From Trichosphaerium sp. ATCC 40318 (Eukaryota; Discosea; Flabellinia; Trichosidae), in the NCBI GenBank assembly GCA_038496445.1, contig JALMLS010000210.1, positions 106,448-170,447 on the forward strand: a stretch of 64,000 nucleotides of DNA, in the 5' to 3' direction. Under the pieces are notes generated by a model. The model was given only the letters and a program-made list of their open reading frames with translations. It ran no database searches and had not been told where the DNA came from. Each line of letters starts with the position of its first letter. The stretch's first letter is position 1. Below are positions 12,127 to 23,021 of the stretch, in pieces. The position numbers and the translations under genes were made by a program.

Positions 12127-13670
12127 GTGTTGGAGTGCACTTGATTAAAAAAAAATGGCTAGATTAAGCGAGACTGAACAAAAAAAGAAGTTGGAGATTT
12201 TGGAAGTTTGTAGGAAATTCAGCTCAACCCAACTACCCTTAAGCCTTCAAGGTAAGACCTGCACCTAAGAATGCGTGGGTTAATGCCAACTGAAAAATAC
12301 CACCTTCTAGTGAGTAGCTACAACGTAAAATTGAGTTAATCGGCCAGTTTTTTTTTTCTTTAAGCCAGCTTTGGTCAAGACTCACACCTGAAATCGAAGT
12401 AAAAGCGCTAGTCATGAACAAACCTTTCAATACAAGACATTTAGACGTCGTGTAGTTGTGTAAACTTATAATCCGCAAACTTATCAAGTTTAGCTTGATT
12501 TAAGTGAACAGTTTGTACACGCGTTCACAGTAATTTCACTTTACCCTTGAACGGTTTACCACAACTGCAGTCGGTTAAAATTTACGCGAAAAAACTCGTA
12601 GAATACGCATCAATTTGTTATTAAAATGGCACGTGTTGTATGAAAAAAAATACTAAGCAAATTCTAGGATAAGGAACCAGGTTTATTAAAATTACCAGTA
12701 GAGCTTCATCTTGATATTTCAGACTTAGACACTGAAGTTTACAAAAAGTTACCACTCTTGTGTAAACAAACCTCTCTCGTACGTTATGATGCGAGTCTAT
12801 TGAAACATGGTCTGTGGGTTGCGACATTACAGGAGGTAGTGATTAAAAGCCAACACTGGGATCATGGTAAACGGGAAGATCAATACAAGAGGTGGAACGA
12901 GAATGGAGAATTGCGGAAACAGATCAATTACGTTAATGGCAAAAAGCAAGGAGAATGGAAGAAGTGGCATGAAAACAACCAATTGCGGGAACAGCGCAGT
13001 TATGTTGATGGCCGAAGGCAAGGAGAATGCAAGAGGTGGCATAAGAATGGGCAATTGTTCGAACAGTTCAACTACATTGATGGTAAGCGACAGGGAGTAT
13101 ACAAGAAATGGCAAGACAATGGGCATTTGGAGAAGCAGTGCCACTACACCGATGGTAAAAAGCATGGAGAATGTAAGACGTGGTATGATGGCAAATTGAG
13201 GAAACAATGTAGGTATGTTGATGGCAAAAAGCAAGGAGAATGGAAGAAGTGGTTTGAAGACAAATTATGGATACACGACAATTATGTCAATGGTAAAATG
13301 CATGGCGTATGCAAAAGATGGTTTAGTAATGGCCAATTGAAGCAACAATATAATTACGTAAACGGTGAAAGACACGGTGAATACAAGGAATGGCTTGAGG
13401 ATGGTAAATTGGAAGAAAAAGGCAATTATGTTAATGACAAATGGCATGGTAAACGCACAAAATGGAATAAGTACGGCAAATTATTAGTACGTTGCAATTA
13501 CCAAAAGGGCAAATTACATGGGCAATACCAGTTTTATAACAACGGTTCATTAGTAGAAAAGCACAATTATTTTGAAGGTAATATGCATGGGATATGCAAG
13601 AAATATACTTTGAACATGTGGGAATCGACGCAGTGCAAGTTCATTCATGGTAAACAGCAAGGAGAATGGG
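12010..13670 (+). repeat. Inverted duplication, arm 1
   Basis: This block holds GH27 intron 1 and exon 1, the shared intergenic region, and nearly all of a YwqK-like gene. It recurs in reverse complement at about 33958-35531. Identity is high by eye, with small indels. At the GH27 end it stops within intron 1 (shared up to roughly TTAATCGAAAT). At the other end it fades in the last repeats of the YwqK-like gene. Confidence 0.85.
12239..12460 (-). pseudogene. Short conserved reading frame in the divergent promoter region (arm 1)
   Basis: A possible two-exon mini-gene reads SKCLVLKG, a 37-nt intron, then VSLDQSWLKEKKNW and a hydrophobic end GGIFQLALTHAFLGAGLT before the stop at 12239. The start position carries ACG here, while the duplicate at 35110 has ATG. 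The duplicate in turn stops early (…FYVVAAY). Each copy is therefore damaged in a different place. It may be a remnant of a small membrane protein gene or an accidental frame. Confidence 0.25.
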
Positions 13671-13675
13671 AGTAG
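12626..13675 (+). CDS. YwqK-like (MORN_2-type) repeat protein with F-box-like N-terminus, copy 1
   Basis: The likely start is ATG 12626 (MAR), then a short intron of about 33 nt (12635-12667) and one long exon. The N-terminus LLKLPVELHLDISDLD...KKLPLLCK resembles an F-box (LPxEL...I...L...C). It is followed by about 12 repeats of 22-24 residues built on W-x-ENGQL, Y-V-NGK and GEWKKW. The family is that of bacterial YwqK 'antitoxin component' repeats and Pfam MORN_2, also abundant in some giant viruses and protists. Function is unknown; a protein-interaction solenoid, perhaps a ubiquitin-ligase adaptor if the F-box is real, is inference. It is divergent from the GH27 gene at 12126 and a near-copy lies at 33949-34932. 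Confidence 0.75.
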
Positions 13676-14368
13676 CTGAAATAGCAGGATGAAATTAACA
13701 GCGAAACATGACGCACTTTTCGTCTATTTTCTGAGAATTGTTGCTCAATTTTTTATTGTTGTGTGCATTCCTTTAATAAACAACATGTAGTCATATAATT
13801 GTGCGCGAAAACTCAAAGAGACTACTAACTACAAATGTCTATTTCACGTGATCTTGATAATTTTGGACACCTGTTTGTAAAGCTATTTAAACAATGAATA
13901 GATGTGCAAGGCCTATGCTAACCTCAATGTTCTGATACCACTCTGTATTCTACAGTTTACCATAACAAATACATCCATTTTCCACCATTGTAAACATTCG
14001 CCAGTGGTCTGTTTTTATGTTTTGTACACAAACATCCTCGTATGAAGCTGCAGCTAATAATATCACCAACTGCTTTTCACAATTCATTGATCACTATTGT
14101 TTATTCATTAACAAAAAACGATAATCTTGTGCCTACATTGCATGATAAACTTTGTTCGTACAATTGTACTTCTACTATATTTTCGTGGTGTTCCGTGTAG
14201 ATTGCTTTTAAGTTTTTAAGTAGTTCCTGTCATACTTCCACTCACGTTTCTCCGGTAATTTCTCCTGTTTGGCTTCTCTCACGTAATGGAGAGTTGATGC
14301 GCCTCGATTGCAGTTTTGTCTGCCTTAGCAATTTCGGACATTTTAAGCGACGAAAACACTTGTAAGCA
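13676..14368. other. Intergenic stretch, nothing recognised
   Basis: AT-rich spacer between the YwqK-like gene and the Rho-GEF gene. It contains a CACGTG near 13844 and poly(A)-type signals (AATAAA near 13772). I see no RNA gene or repeat. Confidence 0.4.
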
Positions 14369-17300
14369 ATGCAAGAGCCAAATGCCTTGTTTGGCCTACT
14401 ACAAAGATTAAATCCAATAGAACAAGCAGGTTCTGGAGATCAAGTGAGACAAATAGTACAACAAATACAACGAGATGGACAAATACTTGATCTAAGCGCT
14501 AAAGACGCCGTAAGTATTATAAGAACACCACGTGACAAGTCACGTTTTTAGAAACGATAAAAATCAAGAAACTTTGTTTAGTTTTTTTTTTTGATTAAAT
14601 TTCGTTTATTAGGAAGGAAACACAGTTCTACACATCGCTACGTTGAAGGTACGCAGCTTTATCGCTTTTTGGTGACAAAAGGATAAAATACACCATCTTT
14701 TACGCTATTTGAGAAATTCTGAAGCGTGTAACTATCGATGGAAGTACCGTATTGTTCTCACGTGAAATTTTTTTTGGACACCCATTTAAAGCGATATATT
14801 TGTTTTTGGCTTTTCTAACCGACATGAAAGGGTCACCCTGATATAATACAAGCTTTACTTACAGCTGGGCTAAGAAAGATATTCGTAACTCTGCTGGATT
14901 ATCCGTTACGAAACTTGCGCTACAAGAATGTGAAGTTAACCAACGGCCCGAAATGTGGTTTGTAGGTAAACACAAAAAAAGAACCTAAACAGAAAACTGC
15001 TGTGTCAAGCACGCTAGAGATTGTGTATACTTTTTCTTTTGTTGTACTCAACTAGCGCTAGTTGAAATGCTCATGGATGAGGAAAAGTACGGAGGTGCTA
15101 AGGAAGCAGCAGAAAGCGCATTCCAAGAGAGAATAGATAAAAGAAAATCAACACTCGATAACTTTGTAATTGGATTTCTTGATTACATGGATCACTTGAA
15201 TGCAGCGAATGAGATAAAGATAGCACTAGAACTAACGTAACAAATAATATATTTAAATTATACGGTACTCACTCTATATTTAGAACAAAAACAAAGCTTG
15301 TTACTTCTATCAAAGGATCGGTTGTGCAAATTTTATTTGGAGGATTTGATAATGTTCGTTTTTTTTTCGTTGTTGCCTTGCTCTGTTCATTTCTCGTTCT
15401 ATTGAAAACCATGCAGGTCATGTTATTAACAATACATAGGTTCTAACAAGTACAAGAGCTATAGCAGATGCAATAAAAAATAGTGTTGAACACCAGACAA
15501 TTAACGAAGATCTGGGGGTAAGAGCTTATTCTTTTTTTAATCAAAAAGTTTTTATTTTTAAACTCACCTTTCTAGCATATATTTCTAAATAACGCAGACG
15601 CTTTTCGGGTTTATACATCATACGTAGTACATGGAAGAGATAGGCATAATCTTATTAAAAAACATGAACGTGGAGACACCTCACTTTACAGATTTCTCCA
15701 AGCATGTCAACTTCTTCCACAATACAAAACATATAAACCAGCGTACGTACCTATAGTCACTCACTCCATTTCATGGTTTTAATACTATAATACTCACATA
15801 CATATTAGTCTGAGCGATTTTTTCAACAGACCTGGACGTAAGATACAACAGTTGCCGTTTGAACTTGTTCGTCTTTAAAACTAGTGATTTTTTTATCATC
15901 TAACGAATTGATCTCAGGACAATGTTCTTAACGACAGCGGTAGTATGTCTCAAAATAGTAAACAAGTATTACAAGACGCAATCACGCATCTCAAAGCGGT
16001 ATGTTCAGCAGTTAACGGAAAGGTGGAAGAATACCAAAAACAAAAATTGGCGCAAGAACATCAACCAAGATTCTTCAAACACGTGCGTAATAACAGTTAG
16101 CTTGGTTAAACTATCAGAAATTGAGCATCTAACGTTCTATGCAGAAAGAGGATAGACGTATTGGGCGTACAGTGGTAAAGTATGGTGCGAGCGAAGGCTT
16201 GTTTGGATAAAAACTAACGAGTTGAGGAATAGGGCGTCTGTTTTTACACAACAGAGATGATAGCAATCTTGTTATTACAGATGGCAACAGCACCATTGGT
16301 CGTCGCTTACGTGGCACAGCTGGCCGCTTCCAAGGTGCGTACAAGAATCAATTGAATGTGTATATCTTAATGAATGTAGAATGGGCACGTTCGACGTCCG
16401 TGATGAAGAAGAGAAGCCCAAAACGGGAGCTTAATCTCGTTGAGATGTGTTTGTACGACACTTAAATTGGTTTTTTAATTCTTTCCTGGTTGGTTACTAA
16501 CACGTGTAATTTTGTTTCAGATTTAATGACGTTCTTGCACATAAATCCATTGCACGTACTGGAACAGTGAATAAAAGATCAGTATACCGAGTTCGCCTTC
16601 TTGATATTAACAGTGTGAACATGACATCAATCAATATTCAAGGAAAGAATTGTACGTCTCCCATGTTGCATATCTTTTACGTACTGTTCAACAAACTTAT
16701 ATATAACGGACATAAACTAAATATATCAGACACCTGAAGCACTATATATCTTTGTGCTTGCTAAAAGAGCTTCCCCTTTTGTTTGTGCTTCTTGCATTTT
16801 TCTGATTTTTTGTGTTTAGATTCAGCTTTTGAAGTACAAACAGATATCAGCAGTCCGTTTATATTCTATATCCCAGCTGCCAAAGAACGCGATGAATGGT
16901 TTGATGCTATTAGCTCGGCACAAACAAAGCTATTGGAAGTAAAAATAGCGAGAATTTCACGAGCACCTAACGAAGTACATAAAAAAACATTAAAAAAAAA
17001 ACCAAGATTAATCAAACAGCACTTTCTTCTTTAACCACCCTCACCTAAACTTATTCGTTTCTTGTTATTAGACTCCAAATTTACGCAAGAGCAATTACAC
17101 AGTAAACTCGCTACCTAAAGCATTATACTAACAGTTATACTAGAACAACACACCAACACCCAGAAGAACACCATCCTCGACTTCTCTACAAGTTACTGGA
17201 GGAGGAGCTTGGCAACAAGAAGAAGATTATAGTCAAGGATCAACATCAGTTGTACCTCAGGCTAAGAGACCTACACTTCGACCTGATATGTTCACTCCAC

Positions 17301-17712
17301 AACCTACATCACGTCCTGGAACGCCTATACTAGATCGGAAATTCTCGATTTCATTTGCAAAATCTCCTATTCCGCATTCTCCATCGCCAGCCTCAGGTGG
17401 TCCTCCTTCGTTCTCTGCGCCTAGAAAACCTCCTCCATTTACAGCTAGTAACCCTCCTAAACGTCCACCATCAAGCGCACCTCCAGGATCCCCAAGACCG
17501 CCACCTAGGTCGGCGCTTCCAAGGACAAAATCAGTGTATCCGTATGAAATGTTGTATGATTTCTTGTTTTAACTTTATCCCTTAGATCATCGAAGTCACC
17601 TCCGTTACCTCCACTACAACGTACAACATCTGCAGATCGTCAAGCAGATTTGGCTATTGCTATGGCTTCGAGAAATATAACATCATTTGTGTCTCAGTTG
17701 CCAAAACACTGA
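14369..17712 (+). CDS. Rho-family guanine nucleotide exchange factor with ankyrin-like, DH and PH domains
   Basis: This is a gene of more than ten exons. The N-terminus (MQEPNALFGLLQRLNP) leads into an ankyrin-like repeat: EGNTVLHIATLK, then GHPDIIQALLTAG and DIRNSAGLSVTKLAL. A DH-like region follows with the block HIFLNNADAFRVYTSYV and a last helix DAITHLKAVCSAVNGKVEEY. A PH domain is read from RTGTVNKRSVYRVRLLDI to FEVQTDISSPFIFYIPAAKE and RDEWFDAISSAQTKL. The C-terminus is Pro/Ser-rich with PPxP motifs and ends SFVSQLPKH. Such proteins load GTP on Rho/Rac GTPases at membranes. The ankyrin stretch reads through only if one G is added near 14867-14869. Exon junctions in the DH part are approximate. 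Confidence 0.7.
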
Positions 17713-18124
17713 CAGTTTTTTTTACATTGAGAATATTCAGTTTTCTTTTTTTCTCTTGGTGTTATTTAATATTCACGTGTACGAATAAACATACTTATAA
17801 TTTCTATATATGAATTTAATCACTGAAGATATGTTAAGGTTAGAAGAGCGTAAAGGTACTAGCAGTTGAAAAATTTGAATTCAAATTGAATTTTTGTACT
17901 AAAAAACCGTTTTCAAATTTTTGACATTTGAAGTTGTCTCAAGCAATGCTGGCTTTACGAAAATTAATACTATTCTTTTCATCGCATGTACTTATAGTCA
18001 GTAGTTTGTGTATATATTATTTTGTACTTTCTAATATTACGTAAACAAAGCCTCTTTGCATCCGAAAATAGGCGAGTTTTCTCCAAAACACCGATAAATA
18101 TTCCCATTTCGGAACATTTTGACT
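17713..18124. other. Short intergenic region
   Basis: About 400 bases between two plus-strand genes. It carries a CACGTG near 17773, AATAAA-like signals just after, and AT-rich sequence with a short inverted ATTTGAATTCAAAT-type palindrome near 17873-17886. No gene seen. Confidence 0.4.
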
Positions 18125-21100
18125 ATGCGTACCACTTGTATTGCACTACTTTTAATTGCATTTTTTTGTGTCTGTAACGCACAATTATGTGGAAACCTAC
18201 GCATAACTCAATACTACGAAGGCCCAAGCAATGATAAATATATAGAACTATACAACGATAGCCCAACTTCTGCAATTCTTACAGGGCTTTCGATACGACT
18301 GTACGCCACCCTTGTTTATTTTAATTACTCTTAATTTCTTCTCTTTAATGCCAATTAACTTATTATTGCATGTAGATACTCTAATGCGAACAGACAGGCG
18401 CGTCTTGCTCAAATTCTTTTGCAACTTGAACAAAAAAAAAAAAAAAAAAAAGACTTTCAAAGTAGCGTCATGTATTGTTAACACGGTTTGTTTAGATCTG
18501 GAAGACTGCACCAATACCTAGTCCATCAGTACAGACGAATTTGGGCGGTTCAGTAGGAGGACAACGTACACATTTAAAAAAGATTGTTTTATTAATATCT
18601 AACGCGTAATAGTGGCTTATCTTATAGCTCATCCCTTAGCTGCTAACCCAGCATATGTTGTAGCTGATCAATTGCGGAATATAGCTTTTAATGGTGAGTT
18701 TGGGTTTTTTTCATGAATACCTTTATTATTTTCTTACTTTGTACTACTATTTAAGGTGACGACTCTGTTATTCTCTATGATGAAGTAAACGACGTCATTT
18801 GTGATGCTATTTCAATTACTTTTTCTCCGGGTTACAGAGATACATCGTTTAGTCTTGATTCACTTGATGTCACGAATGGTGTTAATATTGATGACTTTGG
18901 AACTGGTTGGACAGAGGCAAGTGTAACAGAAGTCGCCAATGCGGATGTATTTGATAACATACGCCTCGGTACGATATGATATTCGCTGTAGTTAGTTTTC
19001 TAATACCATGTTAGGTGTTTACAATCCACCTCCACCACCAACAACAGCTGCACCAACTACTGAAGCGCCAACTACTGAAGCGCCAACGACAGAGGCTCCA
19101 ACTACCGAAGCCCCTACTACTGAAGCTCCAACTACAGATGCTCCAACAACTGAGGCACCTACAACTGGTACTTGATAGATATTTTTACCTTTTTCCTCCT
19201 AACTGTGATAGATGCACCAACTACAGAAGCACCTACTACAGATGCGCCTACGACGGAGGCTCCAACCACAGATGCGCCTACAACCGAAGCTCCAACGACA
19301 GAAGCACCGACTACAGAGGCTCCTACCACTGAAGCTCCGACAACTACAGCTCCAACTACAGAGGCTCCTACAACTGATGCGCCAACAACAGAAGCCCCAA
19401 CGACTGATGCTCCAACAACAGAAGCACCAACTACTGAGGCACCAACAACTGAAGCTCCAACTACAGAGGCACCAACTACTGCTGCACCAACAACTGGTAC
19501 TTGATCGATATAATTTTTACCTTTCTCCTCCTAACAGTGATAGATGCACCAACTACAGAAGTACCTACAACAGAGGCTCCTACAACTGATGCGCCAACAA
19601 CGGAGGCTCCTACCACTGTAGCGCCTACTACAGAGGCTCCTACAACTGCTGCACCAACTACAGAGGCTCCTACCACTGAAGCTCCTACAACTGATGCTCC
19701 AACTACAGAAGCACCAACAACTGAACCTCCAACGACTGAAGCACCAACTACTAATACTCCAATTACTGATGCTCCTACAACTGAAACACCTACTACCGAG
19801 GCTCCAACAACAGCAGCTCCAACTACGGAGACGCCAACCACAGAAGCGCCAACTACGGAGGCTCCAACAACTGTAGCTCCAACCACAGATGCACCTACAA
19901 CTGAAGCACCAACAACCGTAGCACCAACTACAGATGCTCCAACCACCGAATCGCCTACTACAGCAGCGCCAACAACTGAAGTACCAACGACAGAGGCTCC
20001 AACAACAGAAGCACCAACTACTGAGGCACCAACTACTGAGGCACCAACAACTGAAGCTCCAACTACGGATGCTCCAACTACTGAGCACCAACAACTGAAG
20101 CACCAACTACTGAGGCACCAACACTGAAGCTCCAACTACGGATGCTCCTACAACTGAAGCACCAACTACTGCTGCACCAACAACTAATGCACCTACAACT
20201 GATGCTCCTACAACAGAGGCTCCTACCACTGAAGCTCCGACAACTACAGCTCCAACTACAGAGGCTCCTACAACTGATGCGCCAACAACGGAGGCTCCTA
20301 CCACTGTAGCGCCAACGACTGAAGCACCAACAACTGAAGCACCAACAACTGGTACTTTGTATTTTACTTTCTAAAGCAACTAACTTTCTTTGTGGATGCA
20401 CCAACTACAGATGCTCCCACAACTGAAGCGCCTACCACAGAATCACCAACAACTACAGCACCAACAACTGAAGCTCCAACTACATTGGCGCCTACCACTG
20501 ATGCTCCAACTACTGAGGCACCAACAACCGTAGCACCAACTACAGATGTTCCAACCACCGAAACGCCTACTACAGCAGCTCCAACAACAGAATCCCCAAC
20601 AACTGTTGCACCAACAACCGAAGCACCAACTACTGAAGCCCCTACTACAGAGTCGCCTACAACTGTTGCACCAACAACAGAGTCACCAACTACAGCTACT
20701 CCTACAACAGAGGCACCAACAACTGAAGCGCCTACCACTGCAACCCCTACAACTGTAGCTCCTACAACTGACGCGCCAACAACTGAAGCTCCAACTACAG
20801 AGGTTCCAACTACTGAAGCACCAACCACGGAAGCTCCAACTACAGAGGTTCCAACTACTGAAGCACCAACCACGGAGCACCAACAACTGAAGTGCCAACA
20901 ACAGCAGCTCCAACTACGGAGACGCCAACCACAGAAGCGCCAACTACAGAGGCTCCAACAACTGTAGCTCCAACCACAGATGCACCTACTACTGAAGCAC
21001 CAACAACCGTAGCACCAACTACAGATGCTCCAACCACCGAATCGCCAACTACTGAGGCTCCAACAACTGAAGCACCTACAACTGTAGCGCCTACCACTGA

Positions 21101-22105
21101 AGCTCCAACTACTGAAGCACCTACAACTGTAGCGCCAACGACTGGTACTTTGTATTTTACTTTCTAAAGCAACTAACTTTCTTTGTAGATGCACCAACTA
21201 CAGAGGCCCCAACAACTGTTGCACCAACAACCGAAGCACCTACTACAGAATCCCCTACTACAGAATCGCCTACAACTGATGCGCCAACAACAGAGGCTCC
21301 TACCACTGAAGCTCCTACAACTGTAGCGCCTACTACTGAAGCACCAACTACTGAGGCACCAACAACTGAAGCACCTACAACTGTAGCGCCTACCACTGAA
21401 GCCCCTACTACTGAGGCACCTACCACTGAAGCTCCTACAACTGTAGCACCTACTACATTAGCGCCTACTACGGAGGTTCCCACGACTGAGGCACCAACTA
21501 CAGGAGCTCCTACGACTGAGGCGCCTACCACTGTAGCGCCTACTACAGATGCACCTACAACTGAAGCACCAACAACCGTAGCACCAACTACAGAAGCGCC
21601 AACGACTGAAGCACCAACTACTGAGGCACCAACTACTGAGGCACCAACTACTGAGGCACCAACAACTGGTACTTGATCGATATAATTTTTACCTTTTTCC
21701 TAACTGTGATAGATGCACCAACTACAGATGTTCCCACAACTGATGCACCAACGACTGATGCTCCAACGACTGATGCTCCAACAACAGAAGCACCAACAAC
21801 TGAGGCTCCAACAACTGATGCGCCAACAACAGAAGCTCCAAACTCTGAGGAGCCTTCTACAGTAGCTCCAACGCTTTTCCCAAGTACTCCACCTCCTATG
21901 ACAGAGACACCAACGACTGCAGTACCTACTGAACCACCACAAATGTTTGTGCCAAATGCTCCAATTGCCACCACTACAACAAGCTCAGCAAAGGTACGTA
22001 GTTCAATGAACAGTCTACAATCATCTTTATTTCTTACACTGCTTAATTTAGAAACTGGTTTTCACTTTCTTGCTTGCACTTGTATTTGTGGCTATGATTT
22101 TGTAA
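18125..22105 (+). CDS. Secreted lamin-tail-domain protein with a huge mucin-like Thr/Pro array and GPI-type tail (frameshifted as given)
   Basis: ATG 18125 opens a signal peptide (MRTTCIALLLIAFFCVCNA). A lamin-tail-domain-like module follows: CGNLRITQYYEGPSNDKYIELYN, then further exons with HPLAANPAYVV, NGDDSVILYDEVNDVI and FGTGWTEASVTEV. After an NPPPPPTTAAP linker come some 2.6 kb of six-residue repeats (consensus APTTEA or APTTDA), split by five near-identical introns. The C-terminus (SAK/KLVFTFLLALVFVAMIL-stop) is a hydrophobic tail without cytoplasmic residues, typical of a GPI signal. Thr density suggests heavy O-glycosylation. Three single-base deletions (near 20084, 20122 and 20877) break the frame, and one acceptor reads GG instead of AG near 20394. 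Either the gene is decayed or the array is missequenced. Confidence 0.75.
19031..21880 (+). repeat. 18-nt tandem repeat array encoding APTTEA/APTTDA
   Basis: The mucin-like array is made of 18-nt units (GCNCCNACNACNGAN or similar plus one codon) read as Ala-Pro-Thr-Thr-Glu/Asp-Ala/Val/Ser/Thr. Larger duplicated blocks, including intron copies, are visible. The minus strand shows long open frames rich in VVGASVVGA. These are a by-product of the repeat's codon pattern, not a gene. Confidence 0.85.
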
Positions 22106-23021
22106 CTGTTATTGATTTTGTTAAAGCAACGTGATATTTATATATGTGTACAACAATAAAGCAAATATATTCACTATGTGATCTATTCAGAGGTATGGGA
22201 AGATGTTTAAAGAACAACAGTCAGCGCCAAGCAAATTTGTAACTTCTTGAACAAAACTCCTTAAAAAAAATAGAAAAGGCTCAAGTTGCATTGGCCTTTC
22301 AATAGCGTATGTATTCGCGGTACGTACGGCTGAAAATGCTTAACGTGTTTATATTTTAAGTCATAATACCACTAATACCATTCCAAACGCAGTACGTGTT
22401 GCAATAAGGCAAGTGCAATGAGCACCATGCATCTACTGTTCATATTTTTCTATCTAATTGTTTTTCTTAGCCTACGGTATTGTCAACGCACTCGTGTAAC
22501 ATAATATACGCGTCAACGTACAACAGTCGATTAAAGACAAAAGCAGCAAGCCTGATTATACAGTTATCTCTAAAGTACGTAAAAACAGAATACAACTGCA
22601 TTTTTGGGCGTAAGAGACATTCCCACCGCGACTTTCGCTAGGAACTTGTCGTTTTAAATAATTGCGTAAACTAAGCGCTAATTACGCCTTACTTGCCTGT
22701 TTTTAAACTACTGTTGACGGCGGTTTTTTTGTACTGAAATCGAAAATCCGTTTGCGCTGTTTATCGGACACATTTTGTCATTTTTGTAAGTTCTAGAGCA
22801 ATTTCCCAAATTCAACGCTCTTTGAAGAACCGTAAATATCCTCATATTAACGCGTAGAAACCGCAATAAGCGCTATTGTTTTTGAAAACACAAACATAGA
22901 TCACCTATTTATAACGTAGAGACAAAATATAGTGTTTTTTTTTTTAATTCTTTTCCTTTCGCCTTTGAGAGTAAATTGCTCTAATTCATGACTTACTTTT
23001 CTTTAGACTACTGAAAGAAAA
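22106..23021. other. Intergenic stretch, nothing recognised
   Basis: About 900 bases of AT-rich DNA between the mucin-like gene and the YwqK-like gene at 23022. A CTTTAG acceptor-like site lies 16 bases before the ATG, so an upstream 5' exon is possible. No coding stretch or RNA gene identified. Confidence 0.4.

Noticed and set aside
12827-13234. Hydrophobic minus-strand ORFs opposite the YwqK-like genes (also at 34378-34716 and 32329-32637)
   Set aside because: They are shadows of the repeated Trp/Asn/Gly codons on the other strand; the sense frames carry the repeat consensus.
19476-21974. Long minus-strand ORFs rich in VVGASVVGA across the mucin region
   Set aside because: They are the antisense reading of the 18-nt APTTEA repeat, which lacks stops in several frames; no splice or start context supports a gene.
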